DNA of 64,000 nt from Brienomyrus brachyistius (GCF_023856365.1 NC_064548.1:24042461-24106460), one strand, 5' to 3'; shown: positions 52,430 through 63,749, counted from the stretch's first letter. The notes: generated from the letters alone by a model not told the origin. A program made the numbers and translations.

Positions 52430-52637
52430 TGTGGTAAAACTGGAGGGTTTCCCAGAAGGCACAGGGGCAGGAGACACCCTGGAGGGATGCCAGTCTATCC
52501 CAGGGCACATACTAACATATACTCTGGGAAACTTAGAGACACCACTTCACCTGAACAGAACCGGACATGCAGACTCGAAACAGATAGCCAAGCCTTAAAG
52601 GTGTGAGGTCACATTGTTACCCACTGGGCCACCATGC
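52430..52637 (-). repeat. SINE fragment related to the ATGG-tailed family
   Basis: Minus-orientation motifs gatgccagtctatcccaggg, gactcgaaacagatagccaa and cccactgggccaccatg correspond to the SINE body and tRNA head, diverged. Confidence 0.6.
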
Positions 52638-52701
52638 CTTTATGCTGCCCTCTGTCCAGATCACAATGTCCTCAAAATCTTACAACTGTATACATGCAGA
52701 C

Positions 52702-52868
52702 CAGTGTTTTTCAACCCAGTCCTCAAGGAATTTCAGAGGGTCCACGTTTTTGTTCCCTCCCAGCTTTCTACTAGGTGGGAGCAAAAATGTGAACTGTCTG
52801 GCAGGGCGCTTGGAGGGAGCAAAAATGTGAACTGTGGGAGTCTCCAAGGACCGGGTTGGGAAACACTG
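52702..52868. mobile_element. hAT-type MITE
   Basis: Ends CAGTGTTTTTCAACCCAGTC and ACCGGGTTGGGAAACACTG are inverted repeats. The interior contains a duplicated motif ggagggagcaaaaatgtgaa. The target duplication is not clear. Confidence 0.78.
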
Positions 52869-53483
52869 ATTATCCAGGAAGCAGTGTAATGGTCACTGTC
52901 TGAGCAAGAATGATTTGCATGCGATGTGAAAAAAAACTGCGACACTGTTAACACTGGAGAGTACAGTTTAATGCAATCACGTCACCACTGACATCACCAT
53001 GAGCTTCGTCAACCAGCAGCTTCCACAAACAAAAAAAACACATAAACATCTTCATACAAGTATGTCCAATGAGACGTTACATACAAACTATGCACTGAAA
53101 ATAATAATACAATTTCTTTACTTACAACACAAGCAACAAAAAACAAAGGACATAAGAATTTTTATATAAAATATAAATATTTCTGCTATTTACACTTGAC
53201 ATTGGCCTTTTAAAAATATGTACAGAATGAGGTGTTTGCTTAATGGCGTGGTTTGATAAATCCCGCAGTCCGAGTCACAGAGCTGCAGGCAATTCCTGAG
53301 GAGAGATCTGAGAACCGGTGATACATGCTGCTTCACCTTCCTCTTCCTCCTGATGATGCTCATGAGGCATATAGACCTGAGTTTAACTGAGTTTCTTAGC
53401 TTTTCTGCAACTGGTTACCTATAGCAGCGATAATGTAAGCAATTAAAATCTAATAACCCTTGTTGCATTAATTGGTTTATAGC

Positions 53484-53647
53484 AGTGTTTCTCAATCCAG
53501 TCCTTGTGGACCCACAGACAGGCCACGTTTTTGTCCTGGTAAGGAGCTGACAGGGAGGAAAAACATGGACCGTCTAGCAGGAAGCTGGGAGGGAGCAAAA
53601 ATGTAAACTGGTATTGGGACCCCAAGGAGCAGGTTGGGGAATCACTG
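53484..53647. mobile_element. hAT-type MITE, related to the 52.7-kb copy
   Basis: Ends CAGTGTTTCTCAATCCAGTC and GCAGGTTGGGGAATCACTG are inverted repeats with a near-exact 8-bp duplication (gtttatag / gtttatac). The motif gagggagcaaaaatgtaaac is shared with the neighbouring copy 600 bp away. Confidence 0.85.
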
Positions 53648-53655
53648 GTTTATAC

Positions 53656-54357
53656 GGTAGGACGGCTAGACGGAGAGAGCTGCAAGAGGACATCAAGTGT
53701 CCTTCCTTATGTGAAACGTCCGTTAAGCTGAAATAAGTTGATCTAGCTAAAGACCTTTTTTTAGCTGGTTAAGTGGATTTTTCTCTGGCTTCTCTTAAGC
53801 TCCTCCTATCACATTCTCGATTGCCTGTGGTCCACCAGCACATTGTCCTACAAATGTTCAGTAGCACTGAAAACAGACCAACTTTTCCTACACAAGGAGA
53901 GGAAAATGTTTTGTCTGGTATGGAGACTAAAGTAATGGGTCCCCTTGAGATATGCGTGATAAACGGACAAGACCCCTGTGTGGTATGTAATTCTGCATGA
54001 CAGCCCTGTGATGTGATCCTCATTAACTCTTATGTTATGTTTATAGCACCAATGTGAGTTACTGGCCAGCTTCAAGTCTGGGCGCTTCAGCGTTTATGAG
54101 GTAACATGAAAACCTGCCCATAATCAGTATGTAAGCAGGACGTCTCACCTGAGGAGGTCAACTTCTGTGTCAGCTTTAGATTGCTGGCTGCTTGGTATAA
54201 CGTCTGACGGATTTTTTTTTTTTTTTAACCTGATGTACTCTCATGCAGAGTGACGTACATTGACCAGCACAGCAAGAAGACAACATGGCCGATAGGCTGG
54301 AGAATAGTGTCCTGCTTGGAGGGGCCAGTTGCCTTGGTGCAGCAGCGGCTCAGCTAA
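53656..54357. other. acvr1c 3' UTR or flank
   Basis: Follows the acvr1c stop at 54,358-54,360 on the minus strand. No further coding homology and no strong polyadenylation signal picked out. Confidence 0.4.
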
Positions 54358-57300
54358 TCAGTTGGTCTTGACGACGGTCACCTGCGTGATGGTCTTCTTA
54401 ACTCGCAAGGCGGTGAGTCGGGCAGCGGGGTTGGCATTCCAGCACTCCCTCATCGTCCTTCCCAGGATCCTCAGTGCCTGCATCAACGCAGAGACGTATA
54501 TTTTCATTCTTGTAGTCGGCTGAAGGACTATTTTTAAAATGACCTACAAATCGGCAGGATTTTGGAACGGATAAGCAGCAGGACCGTATACAGCGTAGAG
54601 AGATTACATGAACACCACCAGCACCAGCATGAATGACAACTTGTGATGTTTTATCCGGGTCATGTGACCTCTTTTCAGGCTCTTCATACCACAATTATCC
54701 CAGGTTTAGTGTGATACTATCCAAACTTGCAGCCCAAATTTCATCTTAAAACTTTAATTACCTTAGCTAAAAGCAACTGATTAGGAACAATCCATCCTTA
54801 TTAAACAGCTTTGCCATTATTTAGAAATGCCCCCCCCCCATGTAATTTGCGATCCTTATTCTTCTGCCTCATAGCCATTGGTTAAGAATGATCCTCCTTA
54901 CCTCCCAGTTGTGCCACTGGTTTGGAATACTGGGCCTGGCTTGTTGGTCACAGACAACCTTCCTCATTTCCTCTACTGAAGGATCTGATCCCGCCATGTC
55001 ATAGTAAGGCAACTGGTAATCTTCACAGCTCCCTACAGATGACAGAAGAAGCATCAGCAACTACAAATGTACATTATATGGACAAAAGTATTGGGACACC
55101 TGACCTTTACACCCACAGGAACTTTTATTACATCCCATTCTAAATCCATAGGCATCAGTATGGCGTTCGTCCCCCCTTTCCTGCTGTAACAGCTGCCACT
55201 CTTCTGGGAAGGTTCTCCACAAGATGTTGGAGTGTGTCTGTGGGAATTTTTGTCCATTCATCCAGAAGAGCATTTCTGAGGTCAGGCACTGATGTTGGAC
55301 GTCAAGACCTGGCACGCAGTCGCCGATCTTGTTCATCCTGAAGGTGTTTGATGGGGTTGAGGTGATAGATCTGTGCGGGACAGTCAAGTTCTTCCAACCA
55401 TGTCTTAATGGACCTTGTTTTGTGAAATGGAGCCCAGTCATGTTGGAACAGAAAAGAAACTTCTCCAAACCGTTCCCCCCAAGTTGGAAGCATATAATTG
55501 TCCAAAATGTCTTCCAAAAGGACTTCCCTTCACTAGGATTAAGGGCCCAACCCCTGAAAAACTACCCCATGCCATTATCCCTCCTCCACCAAACTATACA
55601 GCTGGCACAGTGCAGTCAGGCAGGTAACGTTCTCCTGGCATCTGCCAAACCCAAACTCATCCATCTGACTGCCAGACAGAGAAGTGTGATTCGTCACTCT
55701 GCAGAACATATCTCCACTGCTCCTGAGTCCGGTGACAGGGTGCCTTACACCAGTCCATCTGATTGGCATTGCGCTTGGTGATGTGAGGCTTGCATGCAGC
55801 TGCTCAGCCATGGATGCCCATTCCATTAAGCTCCCGAAACACAGTTTTTGTGCTGTGGTTAATGTTATAGGAAGTTTGGAACTCTGCAGCTCAACAGGAC
55901 GTTGGCAACTCTTACACACTATGTGCCTCCGCACTCCGCGACCTTGTTCCGTTACTTTATGTGATCTGCCACTTCAAGAGTGAGTTTCTGTTGTTCCGAA
56001 ACACTTCCACTTTTCAATAATACCACTTACAGCTGACTGTGGAATATCTAGCAGGGAAGAAATTTCAGAAACTGACTTATTGGAAAGGACTGCATGGCTG
56101 GTGCTGGATTTTATACAGCTGTGGCAGTGGGGCTGAATGAAACACCTGACTTCAATGATTCCAGTTCAATGTGTCCCAATACTTTTGTCCATATAGTGTA
56201 GTATGAAGCATTTCGTTCCATCAAAATTCATAGGAGCCAAATATACTCATGCTAATATAATACATGCCTACGTGCCAACTTTCCATGTACTTCAAAAGGC
56301 TGCTCAAAGCCCAGCAATAAAATTCTACCCACAAGTTGCACCAAATACCAAACCACACATCACCACATAACACAACCTTAAGAATCAGTTCTCTTACTAC
56401 AGTGCCACCATCAGGCATACTTGTGCATTGCTGAACCCAGCGAACGTACCGCCCAGAGAACACCTCCGGACCAGCTCCCAGAACACCAGGCCAAGGGAGT
56501 AAATATCTGCCCGCTTGTAGGACTCAAAGTTGCTCACGTTGATCGAGTCGTCCAGGATCTCTGGAGCCATGTACCTGCAGTGAATCTCGTCAGTGTTTAG
56601 ACATACACACTTTTCCAAAACAAGTAAATGAGGAGGCCACTATTCTATTTATACGCTTTTTCTAAGGAAATCCATCAAATATGACTTAAAATACTCAATG
56701 GTCATAGGTACTGACTTAAGAGCATCTCTATAGTGGAGAGGATCACCGGGTATTCATGAAATTCTTTATTGCTGTCACAGGCAATGAGATTTACTTTATA
56801 ACTGTTTGAAGAGAGGGTGACTTTGTGATGGGTAATATATAGGTGTATATAGATGTATAATATAATAGATGTAGGTTAAGAGGGAAAACAGGTGTCATGC
56901 GCTGTACCACCATCCACAGAGATAGGTCAAATATTTGCAGAATCATCTTGGACACATTTAGTGTGAATGGCTATAGTAACCTAGACAATAAATCTGAATA
57001 AAAACCATATTTGAAGAATGCATTATAGGTCAGCTAGCTCAAACGTTCATGCGGCCATTTTCAGGTAAGGCGAGTCCCACCTTTTGGTTCCCACTCTGTG
57101 ATTGGATGGAATGTCAATGGTGTTGGCGATGGAGTCGTGCTTCACTGCCAGGCCCAGATCAGCGATGACCGCGCTGCCGTTTTTCTTCACCAGGATGTTC
57201 TTGGTCTTTAAGTCTCTGTGAGCGATGGCGGGTTTTCCTGCCAAACAGATAGTGGCCCAGGTTTTACCAGAACTTTACCTTGGCGTCGTCCAAATGCACT

Positions 57301-58499
57301 TTGAGAAAAGTTCACACTCGGCCTTGGTCGTCCTAAGAGCATAAGCTGCCCCTAGAGAGCACCTTTCCAGCTTCACCATCTTACTTTATTGAAAAGAGGG
57401 ACAAGTTACATCAAATTGATGTGGAAGAGTGATAGACTGTACACCAGGGTGACCTTTGAATTGCTCACCCTGAGTGCCAATGATCTCCATGTGCAGGTGA
57501 GCCAGCCCGCTGGCTACAGAGAGAGCCAGGACAAGTGTGGCCTCCATGGAGACCGTGTGCCTGTTCAGGTAGTCGAACAAGGAGCCGTGCTCATGGTACT
57601 CTGACACCAGCCACAGCTGGGTCCACGACCCGTTATCTGCAACGAGAATGACAGACCGTTTACAGCCTCTGCACGTTTGGATCCGGATTAGAAAAAAGAG
57701 AACTAGCAAATGAAATATGGTGTCGGTAAATGCAGACATTTTGTTGGAAGTTGGTTCAACGTGAATGGATTAAGCGTACGCAAACTCACCGCAAAAGGCC
57801 CAGAGATATCTCAGCATAGGTGATGCACATCATTTTAAAATCCATTTACTCTTAGAATAGGACTTTGGTTCTGTAAACTTGGCAATAAAGTCTACAGGAG
57901 TAAAAGTGAGTGTGATTCGAACCTTTGTTGTCGGCTGCTATGAAGCCCAGGATGTTCTCGTGCCTCAGCATGACTGTCTGATAGATCTCCACCTCTCGAA
58001 ACCAGGACCACTCGTCCCGGGATGAGAACATCTTGACGGCCACATCCTGCCCATTCCATACGCCCCGCCACACCTCACCAAAGCTGCCCTTCCCAATGAT
58101 CTCCTGGAGGATAATACTTCTAGCAATAGTCCTCTGGACCAACAACGGAAGTCCTGCTAAAGGAGAAAGAGGCACTATGTTGGTCTTTTTTTTCCATGTT
58201 GGTCTGGCTTTGAATGTGGATGATGGTTGTAAATATAGGGCAACATGGCATCATACCTGATCCAGATCCTGAGGAGTTGAGATTGTAGATAAGGTCCCTG
58301 AGACACATTTTGGGGGCCATGAGGTTCTGATCATCCAGCGGCTCCTCCAAATCGGGATTTTGGGCCTTGCAGCGGGCACAGCGATATCCCTGAGCCATAC
58401 ACAAACCCAGCAGGATAGCTACAAACATCAAAATGGAGGACACTAGGACCACTGCGGCCACCTCCAGTCTGTGCCAGCTGGACTCACCTTGCAGTTGTT
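54358..58499 (-). CDS. acvr1c: activin receptor type-1C (ALK7), partial: seven 3' coding exons
   Basis: This is a type I TGF-beta-family receptor serine/threonine kinase, which binds activin B, nodal or GDF ligands with a type II receptor at the plasma membrane and phosphorylates Smad2/3. Exons read on the minus strand: 58499-58257, 58153-57923, 57636-57469, 57237-57081, 56574-56450, 55032-54902 and 54477-54358. All junctions are GT..AG and in phase, giving 390 residues plus stop. In order: a hydrophobic membrane segment (about residues 14-35), a cysteine-bearing juxtamembrane stretch, the GS box (SSGSGSGLP), the glycine loop GKGSFGEVW, the VAVK lysine, the Smad2/3-type L45 loop (ADNKDNGSW), HRDLKTKN, and DLG. 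The juxtamembrane block ([14 protein letters not shown]) and IPNQW favour ACVR1C over ACVR1B or TGFBR1. Exon lengths 231, 168, 157, 125 and 131 nt fit the family. The roughly 100-residue signal peptide and ectodomain are not seen and probably lie past 64,000. Confidence 0.95.
55072..56198 (-). mobile_element. Tc1/mariner element, inactive, inside acvr1c intron
   Basis: Full-length-looking 1,127-bp element with TA duplications at 55,070-55,071 and 56,199-56,200. Terminal repeats read CATTATATGGACAAAAGTAT and, at the far end, the complement of ATACTTTTGTCCATATAGTG. The minus strand carries a Tc1-type transposase broken by in-frame stops. Recognisable blocks are the N-terminal helix-turn-helix, MDWCK, a DESHFSVW catalytic block and [11 protein letters not shown]. 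It has the same orientation as acvr1c and makes up most of that 1,417-bp intron. Confidence 0.93.
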
Positions 58500-59059
58500 C
58501 TGCAGAAAGAGAAAAGCACAGGAAACTGCTGCGATTTTCACAGCCCTTTTTAAATACACCAGTACTTCATCCACAACTGGTGCTGTGACAAGGCATCACA
58601 TGCAAAACATCTGCCCTCTAGTGGTCTATCAAAAAAACAGGAAGTACAAATTATTTGAGTTCTGGTTTAACTATTTATCCATTATACTTATATATCAACA
58701 CAATAAAATACAATATGTTGAAATATTTTGGTCTGCAGAAAAGTCATGAACTTAACTAGAATGTGATATTAACCAGAAAGACACTTAGTTGAGCATGTCG
58801 AGGTTTGAAATGTCCTCCCTGTTAGCAAACAGGCAAAGGAATTGTCCCAGGAATGGTCTGTCATCTCCTCCACTTCTGAGAGAGCTGCACCACCCGCGAT
58901 CTCTACGTCTGTAGTACAGAGGCCATTGTTCAATCAGAGGCAGCTAGGTTTTCCACTCATTTTAATGATATTTTGATCCTCACCGTCCACCATAATGTAT
59001 ACTTGAAGTATGAAAGCAAGCGAGAACCTTGAGTTGATGTGAATTTAAACATTACAATA

Positions 59060-60130
59060 CAGATGGACATTCAGATAAATACACCCTTTTATCAGCCAGA
59101 AAACTGGTGTAGTGGGTGAGGTGAACAGGTTCCATGGACAGCGACCTCGCCCTGAAGGTCACTGAAACACATGAGGTTATAGTGGACATCAGGGAGCAGT
59201 TCGGAATATCAGAGGATGGTGTGATAGAACCACAGCTCATGCCAGGAAGGCCGTACAGGGGGTCGTGAAGTCTGCTCAGAAGATCACAGGGCACAAGGCA
59301 GGGGACACCCTGGGTGGTTCAGTCTATTATCCAGGACCCCCAGCCACAAACTCTTCACCCCCCTGCAGTTTGGTATGAGGTTTCACAGCATCAGGACACT
59401 GACTAGCAGATCCAGGAATAGGTTCCTTGCCCGGATTGTTTGCATTTCCAATGACCACATTTCCCTCGACAGTCACATCCATGAAACCACTATATCAGCA
59501 TACAAAACTCACAGAAACTTGCCTAATTCAGTAAAAATCTCGAAAATGTATTGGTTTTATAACAAAAATCATTATTATTATTATTCGTTTACAAAAATAT
59601 ATGAATCACATTACAAACATTCAGTAGTTTTAAATAGAATATTCATTTCAAGTATAGTAATAAATTGAAACCCAAATTATAGTTCTAAAGGAAAAAGTTA
59701 ATTGACAAGCAGTCTTATCGTAGTGCGTTTTAATTAGTAGCACCTCTGCAATAACATAAAATATCAAACATTTGTTTTTAATATCCCTTTGAGAGCCAAA
59801 TCAACCAATCACAATTAAGACCAAAAAGGCAAAAAAAAACTGTCAGTCAAAAAAATACACATTTATTACAAATAAAATATATGTGCAGAAGATATTAAAC
59901 GTTGCTTGTCAATGGACTTCTATTATGAAACCAATAAATCTGCAACATTTTTGCAGAATTAAGTAAAACGTTCTGTGAGCTTCTGTATATCAGCATAATT
60001 ATCTAGTTTTTGCACTCTGTCAGACCTCTGCACTATTTTGCACTGCCTGTAGTCTCTTTGTAACCCAAGTGTGGCCGGACGAGCAAACATTCCAATGCAT
60101 CCATTTAACATGGCCAATAAACTTCTTGAC
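59060..60130 (+). mobile_element. LINE 3' remnant (RT C terminus and 3' UTR)
   Basis: The plus strand at 59,375-59,460 reads FHSIRTLTSRSRNRFLARIV, resembling the 'yRSI..RTsRlrnSFFP.AV' tail of L2/Rex1-type LINE proteins. The segment before it (aggacccccagccacaaact) fits the preceding 'QDPSHP' region with frameshifts. A 3'-UTR-like part follows (tgcactattttgcactgcct ... gccaataaacttcttgactc). Boundaries are approximate. Confidence 0.6.
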
Positions 60131-61235
60131 TCTTGGTAAGCTTGCCTGTAACATGCAACCAATATTTTAATGCAATATGTGAGCAATATCGTTAATTTGG
60201 CTCGAGCCATAAGAGTCATGATCATTGTTTTAAATAGCTCCATGTCAGGCCGTTTAGTAAACAAAACTTGCATGATTTTTCTCTCCCAGAAAATGTTATC
60301 CTTTGATGATTTTAGGTGGCCAGTAAATTGCAGTTACAGTGGGCTGGAGGAAATGTTGGTTATTTTTTCTAGTGGTTTTAGCAAGGATCTGGTTGCCCTC
60401 TGTGGCACCACAACATTGGCCTGCTGCAGGAACCACCATGTACCCATGCAGCCATTCAGTGAGAGATTCCAACTTACGCGCCTAGCTGCTGCAAACAGGA
60501 TGGAAAGAATCCTAAAAGGCATCCAGGAAGATACTGCAAAATCCAGCAAGACTGGAGCATGCACTGTACTCTCTGCACTTGATTATGCATTTTAATTAAT
60601 TTCTGGGGACAGCGGCTTGAGAGAGCTCTGGGTTCAGACTGGCTCCCAGCTCAGCCTGTGCAACGCTGACATCTTGCATGTGTTTCCTGTTTGTGCTCCT
60701 GTTTCCTAACCCCTTTGATTTTATTATCCATCAGTGTGTGAATGTGTGGGCATGCAAGTGTGCTGTGCAATGGACAGGTGCATCGTCAGATGTGCACAAA
60801 GGTCTATATAGTGCGTCCAAGTAAGCGGTAACTGAAAGAGAGTGAAAGTCATTCCTATATTCGACTGAGTCATTCCTGCCTGTCAAACAGCCAAGTTACC
60901 GATTACCAAGAACGACCTTTAACGTGAAACTGTTATTTTCTGTTAAACTAATCTTCACTTCAGAATGCCGCTAAGAAAATAGTATTCAGTCCAGCTAATT
61001 CATATTTATGTGCTGAGTTTTGAGTAGTCCCTGCAGTTGAGAGAAATAAAGAGTGTGAACTACACTCATCACCCAACGACCCACCTCAGGAATGAGAACC
61101 TGAGTGCAGCGGGTCATATCTCAGCACCACACTAGTTTGAGAGGAACACAACAGTGTGAAGTTTTTTCTGGTGGCTGGAGTGCCGATCCTGCCACCAACC
61201 CCCAAATTTTCCCAGAAAGTTGGAGAACCTGCTTA
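60131..61235. other. probable acvr1c intron, no ectodomain exon seen
   Basis: I looked on the minus strand for the cysteine-rich activin-receptor ectodomain, in particular its closing CCxxDxCN box, and did not find it. A 60,170-60,595 open frame has no homology. Confidence 0.5.
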
Positions 61236-61385
61236 CAGGGCCGGATGTAGATTAACACCATACCCAGGATGGAGCAATTGCACATTAAGGGCCTTGCATC
61301 CTGTCATTCACAAGATTTGAACCAGCAAACTTCCAACTACCAGCACAGATCCCTAACCTCATAGCCACTACTCCACCCCTACTCT
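61236..61385 (-). repeat. tRNA-derived SINE, third family, inverted copy
   Basis: The minus strand reads ggggtggagtagtggctatg ... gtttgctggttcaaatcttg and then aaggcccttaatgtgcaatt, a tRNA-like head with a short body. Confidence 0.6.
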
Positions 61386-61438
61386 AGAACAGAATGATTT
61401 TTTATTTTGGATTTATTAAGTACAGCTATTATATAATA

Positions 61439-61872
61439 CAATGTACCAGTCAGAAGTCTGGACACACCAGATTTTAATGCATCTATCTGTTTTAGCTATG
61501 TGATTTTCTTAAATTTTACTCATCAAATTGGCTCCCTATTGCTTTGATGATAGCACTGCAAACTCTTTCAACCAGCTTCCAGATGTAGCCTCCTGGAAAG
61601 CTTCTCCAACAGTCCTGAAGGAGTTTCCACAGGTTCTGGGTACAAGTCGGCTACCTTGCTCTTACTCTTCCATCCAACTCATCCCAAAGCAGCTCTATTG
61701 GGTTTAGGTCGGGGGATTGTGGGGGCCGGGTCATCTGTCACAGCACTCCATCTCTTTCCATGTTCACAGGATAATAGAGCACTTACACAACCTTGAAGCA
61801 TGCTAAAGGTCGCAATCTTGTTGAAAAACAAATGGTTTTCTGTAGGTGTGTCTAAACTTTTGACGGGTACTG
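61439..61872 (-). mobile_element. internally deleted Tc1 element with both terminal repeats
   Basis: The left end CAATGTACCAGTCAGAAGTC and right end ACTTTTGACGGGTACTG form inverted repeats ending in GGACACACC-like motifs, flanked by TA duplications (61,437-61,438 and 61,873-61,874). The interior keeps the reverse complement of the central/C-terminal Tc1 transposase, then jumps directly into the other terminal repeat. It is therefore a 434-bp deletion derivative. Confidence 0.85.
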
Positions 61873-63012
61873 TATTTTTATTTCAGCCATCCACCTTCCA
61901 TAACAGCTCAGGTAGTACAGGGTCTAAGTGCACCTGGATCCAGTGTCCAGAAGCACAGGGCAAGAAAAAAAACATGCATTAAATAGTACAAGCTTACTAA
62001 AACTCAGAGAGAATCAAAAATCTTAGGTACAATCTGAAATTACTTTGTTTCTTAGGGATGTACTCTGAGTAAATTTCGACTGACTGTAGACACCGTTACG
62101 GCCCCTATACAAAAACATTCAAATTTAAAAACAACTATTAAATTGCCTTTTCTGAGCAACATGGCATCATGGTTTTCTGAACTTCATACAGCATTGCCTT
62201 TAGCACATCCTGCTGGTGAGTCCCGGCATTGCCAAGTTAGCGCCATTAACACGCTTACCTTAAGATTAAGGTGGACTTAGTTGATCCCAGGAGGAAACTT
62301 CTGGTATACAAAGCTGCGAGAATTTAGTGCACAGACGAACATACATATGGTGCCAAAGAGACAATGCGCAAAGACAGTACAGATAGTGCAAACAATTTCA
62401 AGTTTTACTTGACCAAAAATTGTCTGGAAATAGCCTTGGACCTTGCATTTCAGAAGGTATGAAACTTGTTTATGCATTATGGGAAAGTAATAACTTCATT
62501 GCATTTTAGTGCATCCTGTATTTCATAAATATTCTTAACAGAATATCTTTATTATCGTCGAGCATGTGCTACGAAACTCCGAAAAAACCGATTTTCATGC
62601 GCAGGTGCTACTGGTAACGAGACGAACAGGCCTAGCGGTTAATGTTACAATGTCTGAGTATTTGATTACAAATTCCGTCCAAACTATTGTTTAAACTGAA
62701 CCTCCAGCTCTTTTCGCAAATTCCATCAGTATTGGGGTTTTATGCTGTAAATAGTAAGTATTGTGAGCGTGTGCTGCCTGCCGTGGGATGCGTGTAATTC
62801 CGTAAGCCTGAGTATGAGAGTCGCGTAAATGGCTTTTATGTTTGTGCGATGGAAAAGAACAAAAACAGCAACTTCCATTTTTAAAGCGAGAGCAGTTTTA
62901 AATGACTCCCGCAATCGCCACAATACAGGAAAGGGATGGATGGATGGACTGGAGGTTAAATTCCGGGTGGTAAACGGGGACTTCAAACGGGCCCTGAAAA
63001 CTGACCCGGTCT

Positions 63013-63289
63013 CAGGGCTGCCAACTTAAATCAGCTGGCTGGAGCGATTTTATGCCGAATCACGTTTGCTCACACATTCACACACATTTTATATATATAA
63101 AAATGTGTGTGAGCCCGTCTTATTACCTTGTAAATAGTTTGTAGGGTTTGCAGACTACCCTAACACTTTCGGTGTAGCTAATGTGAGGTTTATAATGGAA
63201 TAATATAGATTTGCTGTAAGATCTCTTGCGATCAGCGCGAGTCTGAACGTGCGAGTATTACGTAAGATGCGTAAGAGTTGGCAGCCTTG
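63013..63289. mobile_element. nonautonomous DNA transposon (CAGGGCTGCCAAC ends)
   Basis: The left end CAGGGCTGCCAACTTAAATC mirrors the right end gtaagagttggcagccttg. A block of about 60 bp inside (ttattaccttgtaaatagtt ... gtagctaatg) recurs at 5,490-5,550. It includes the perfect palindrome at 63,078-63,112. No exact target duplication was seen. Confidence 0.6.
63078..63112. repeat. perfect 35-bp palindrome
   Basis: Arms tcacacacatttt and aaaatgtgtgtga flank the self-complementary centre atatatata. It lies inside the nonautonomous transposon at 63,013-63,289. Confidence 0.9.
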
Positions 63290-63380
63290 CGGGTTAGATT
63301 TAAATTTAGAATGTGGTATTTTGATATCAAATAAAGAGACACAAACAAATTCAAGTTAGTATTTAGCGGTTTTTGACATA

Positions 63381-63437
63381 TGATCAATTTTGATCAACGA
63401 TTTTTTTGCAGATTATAAAGGTGATTCGCCGGATAAG
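63381..63437. repeat. direct repeat, left copy (flanks tRNA-Gly)
   Basis: The sequence attttgatcaac ... ttttttgcagattataaagg, then tgattcgc, recurs at 63,954-64,000 with few differences. The second copy is cut by the window end. Confidence 0.85.
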
Positions 63438-63678
63438 CTGTAAGACCAACTTACCAATGGTAAGTTCAAACTTCTGGTTTCCTTTATGCATATCTTTTTC
63501 TATGCATATCTTAATAAATTAATGCCTGTTTAATTAATAAAATATATAAGGTTTTTACTGGAAAAGTAAGATGTTTCATTTGCCTTTAATAAATACAACC
63601 TCACAAGTTATGACGGTGATAGTGAATGTACGCCACCCAATGATGTCATCGTCCATGGTCACATGACTATATATCTTC

Positions 63679-63749
63679 GCATTGGTGGTTCAGTGGTAGA
63701 ATTCTCGCCTGCCACGCGGGAGGCCCGGGTTCGATTCCCGGCCAATGCA
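63679..63749 (+). tRNA. tRNA-Gly (GCC anticodon)
   Basis: A 71-nt cloverleaf starts GCATTGG and ends CCAATGC plus discriminator A, so the acceptor stem pairs fully. A-box (TGGTTCAGTGG) and B-box (GGTTCGATTCC) promoters are intact, and the anticodon GCC is at 63,711-63,713. A TTTT polymerase III terminator follows at about 63,756. There is no CCA tail, no poly(A) and no SINE body, so it is a real gene rather than a tRNA-derived repeat. It lies antisense to acvr1c, probably inside an early intron. Confidence 0.97.

Noticed and set aside
55575..55934. 119-codon minus-strand frame as a host gene
   Set aside because: It is an out-of-frame reading of the Tc1 transposase region. The same frame appears in the 35-kb copy.
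62726..62986. acvr1c ectodomain exon
   Set aside because: Lacks the cysteine pattern and CCxxDxCN box of activin receptors.
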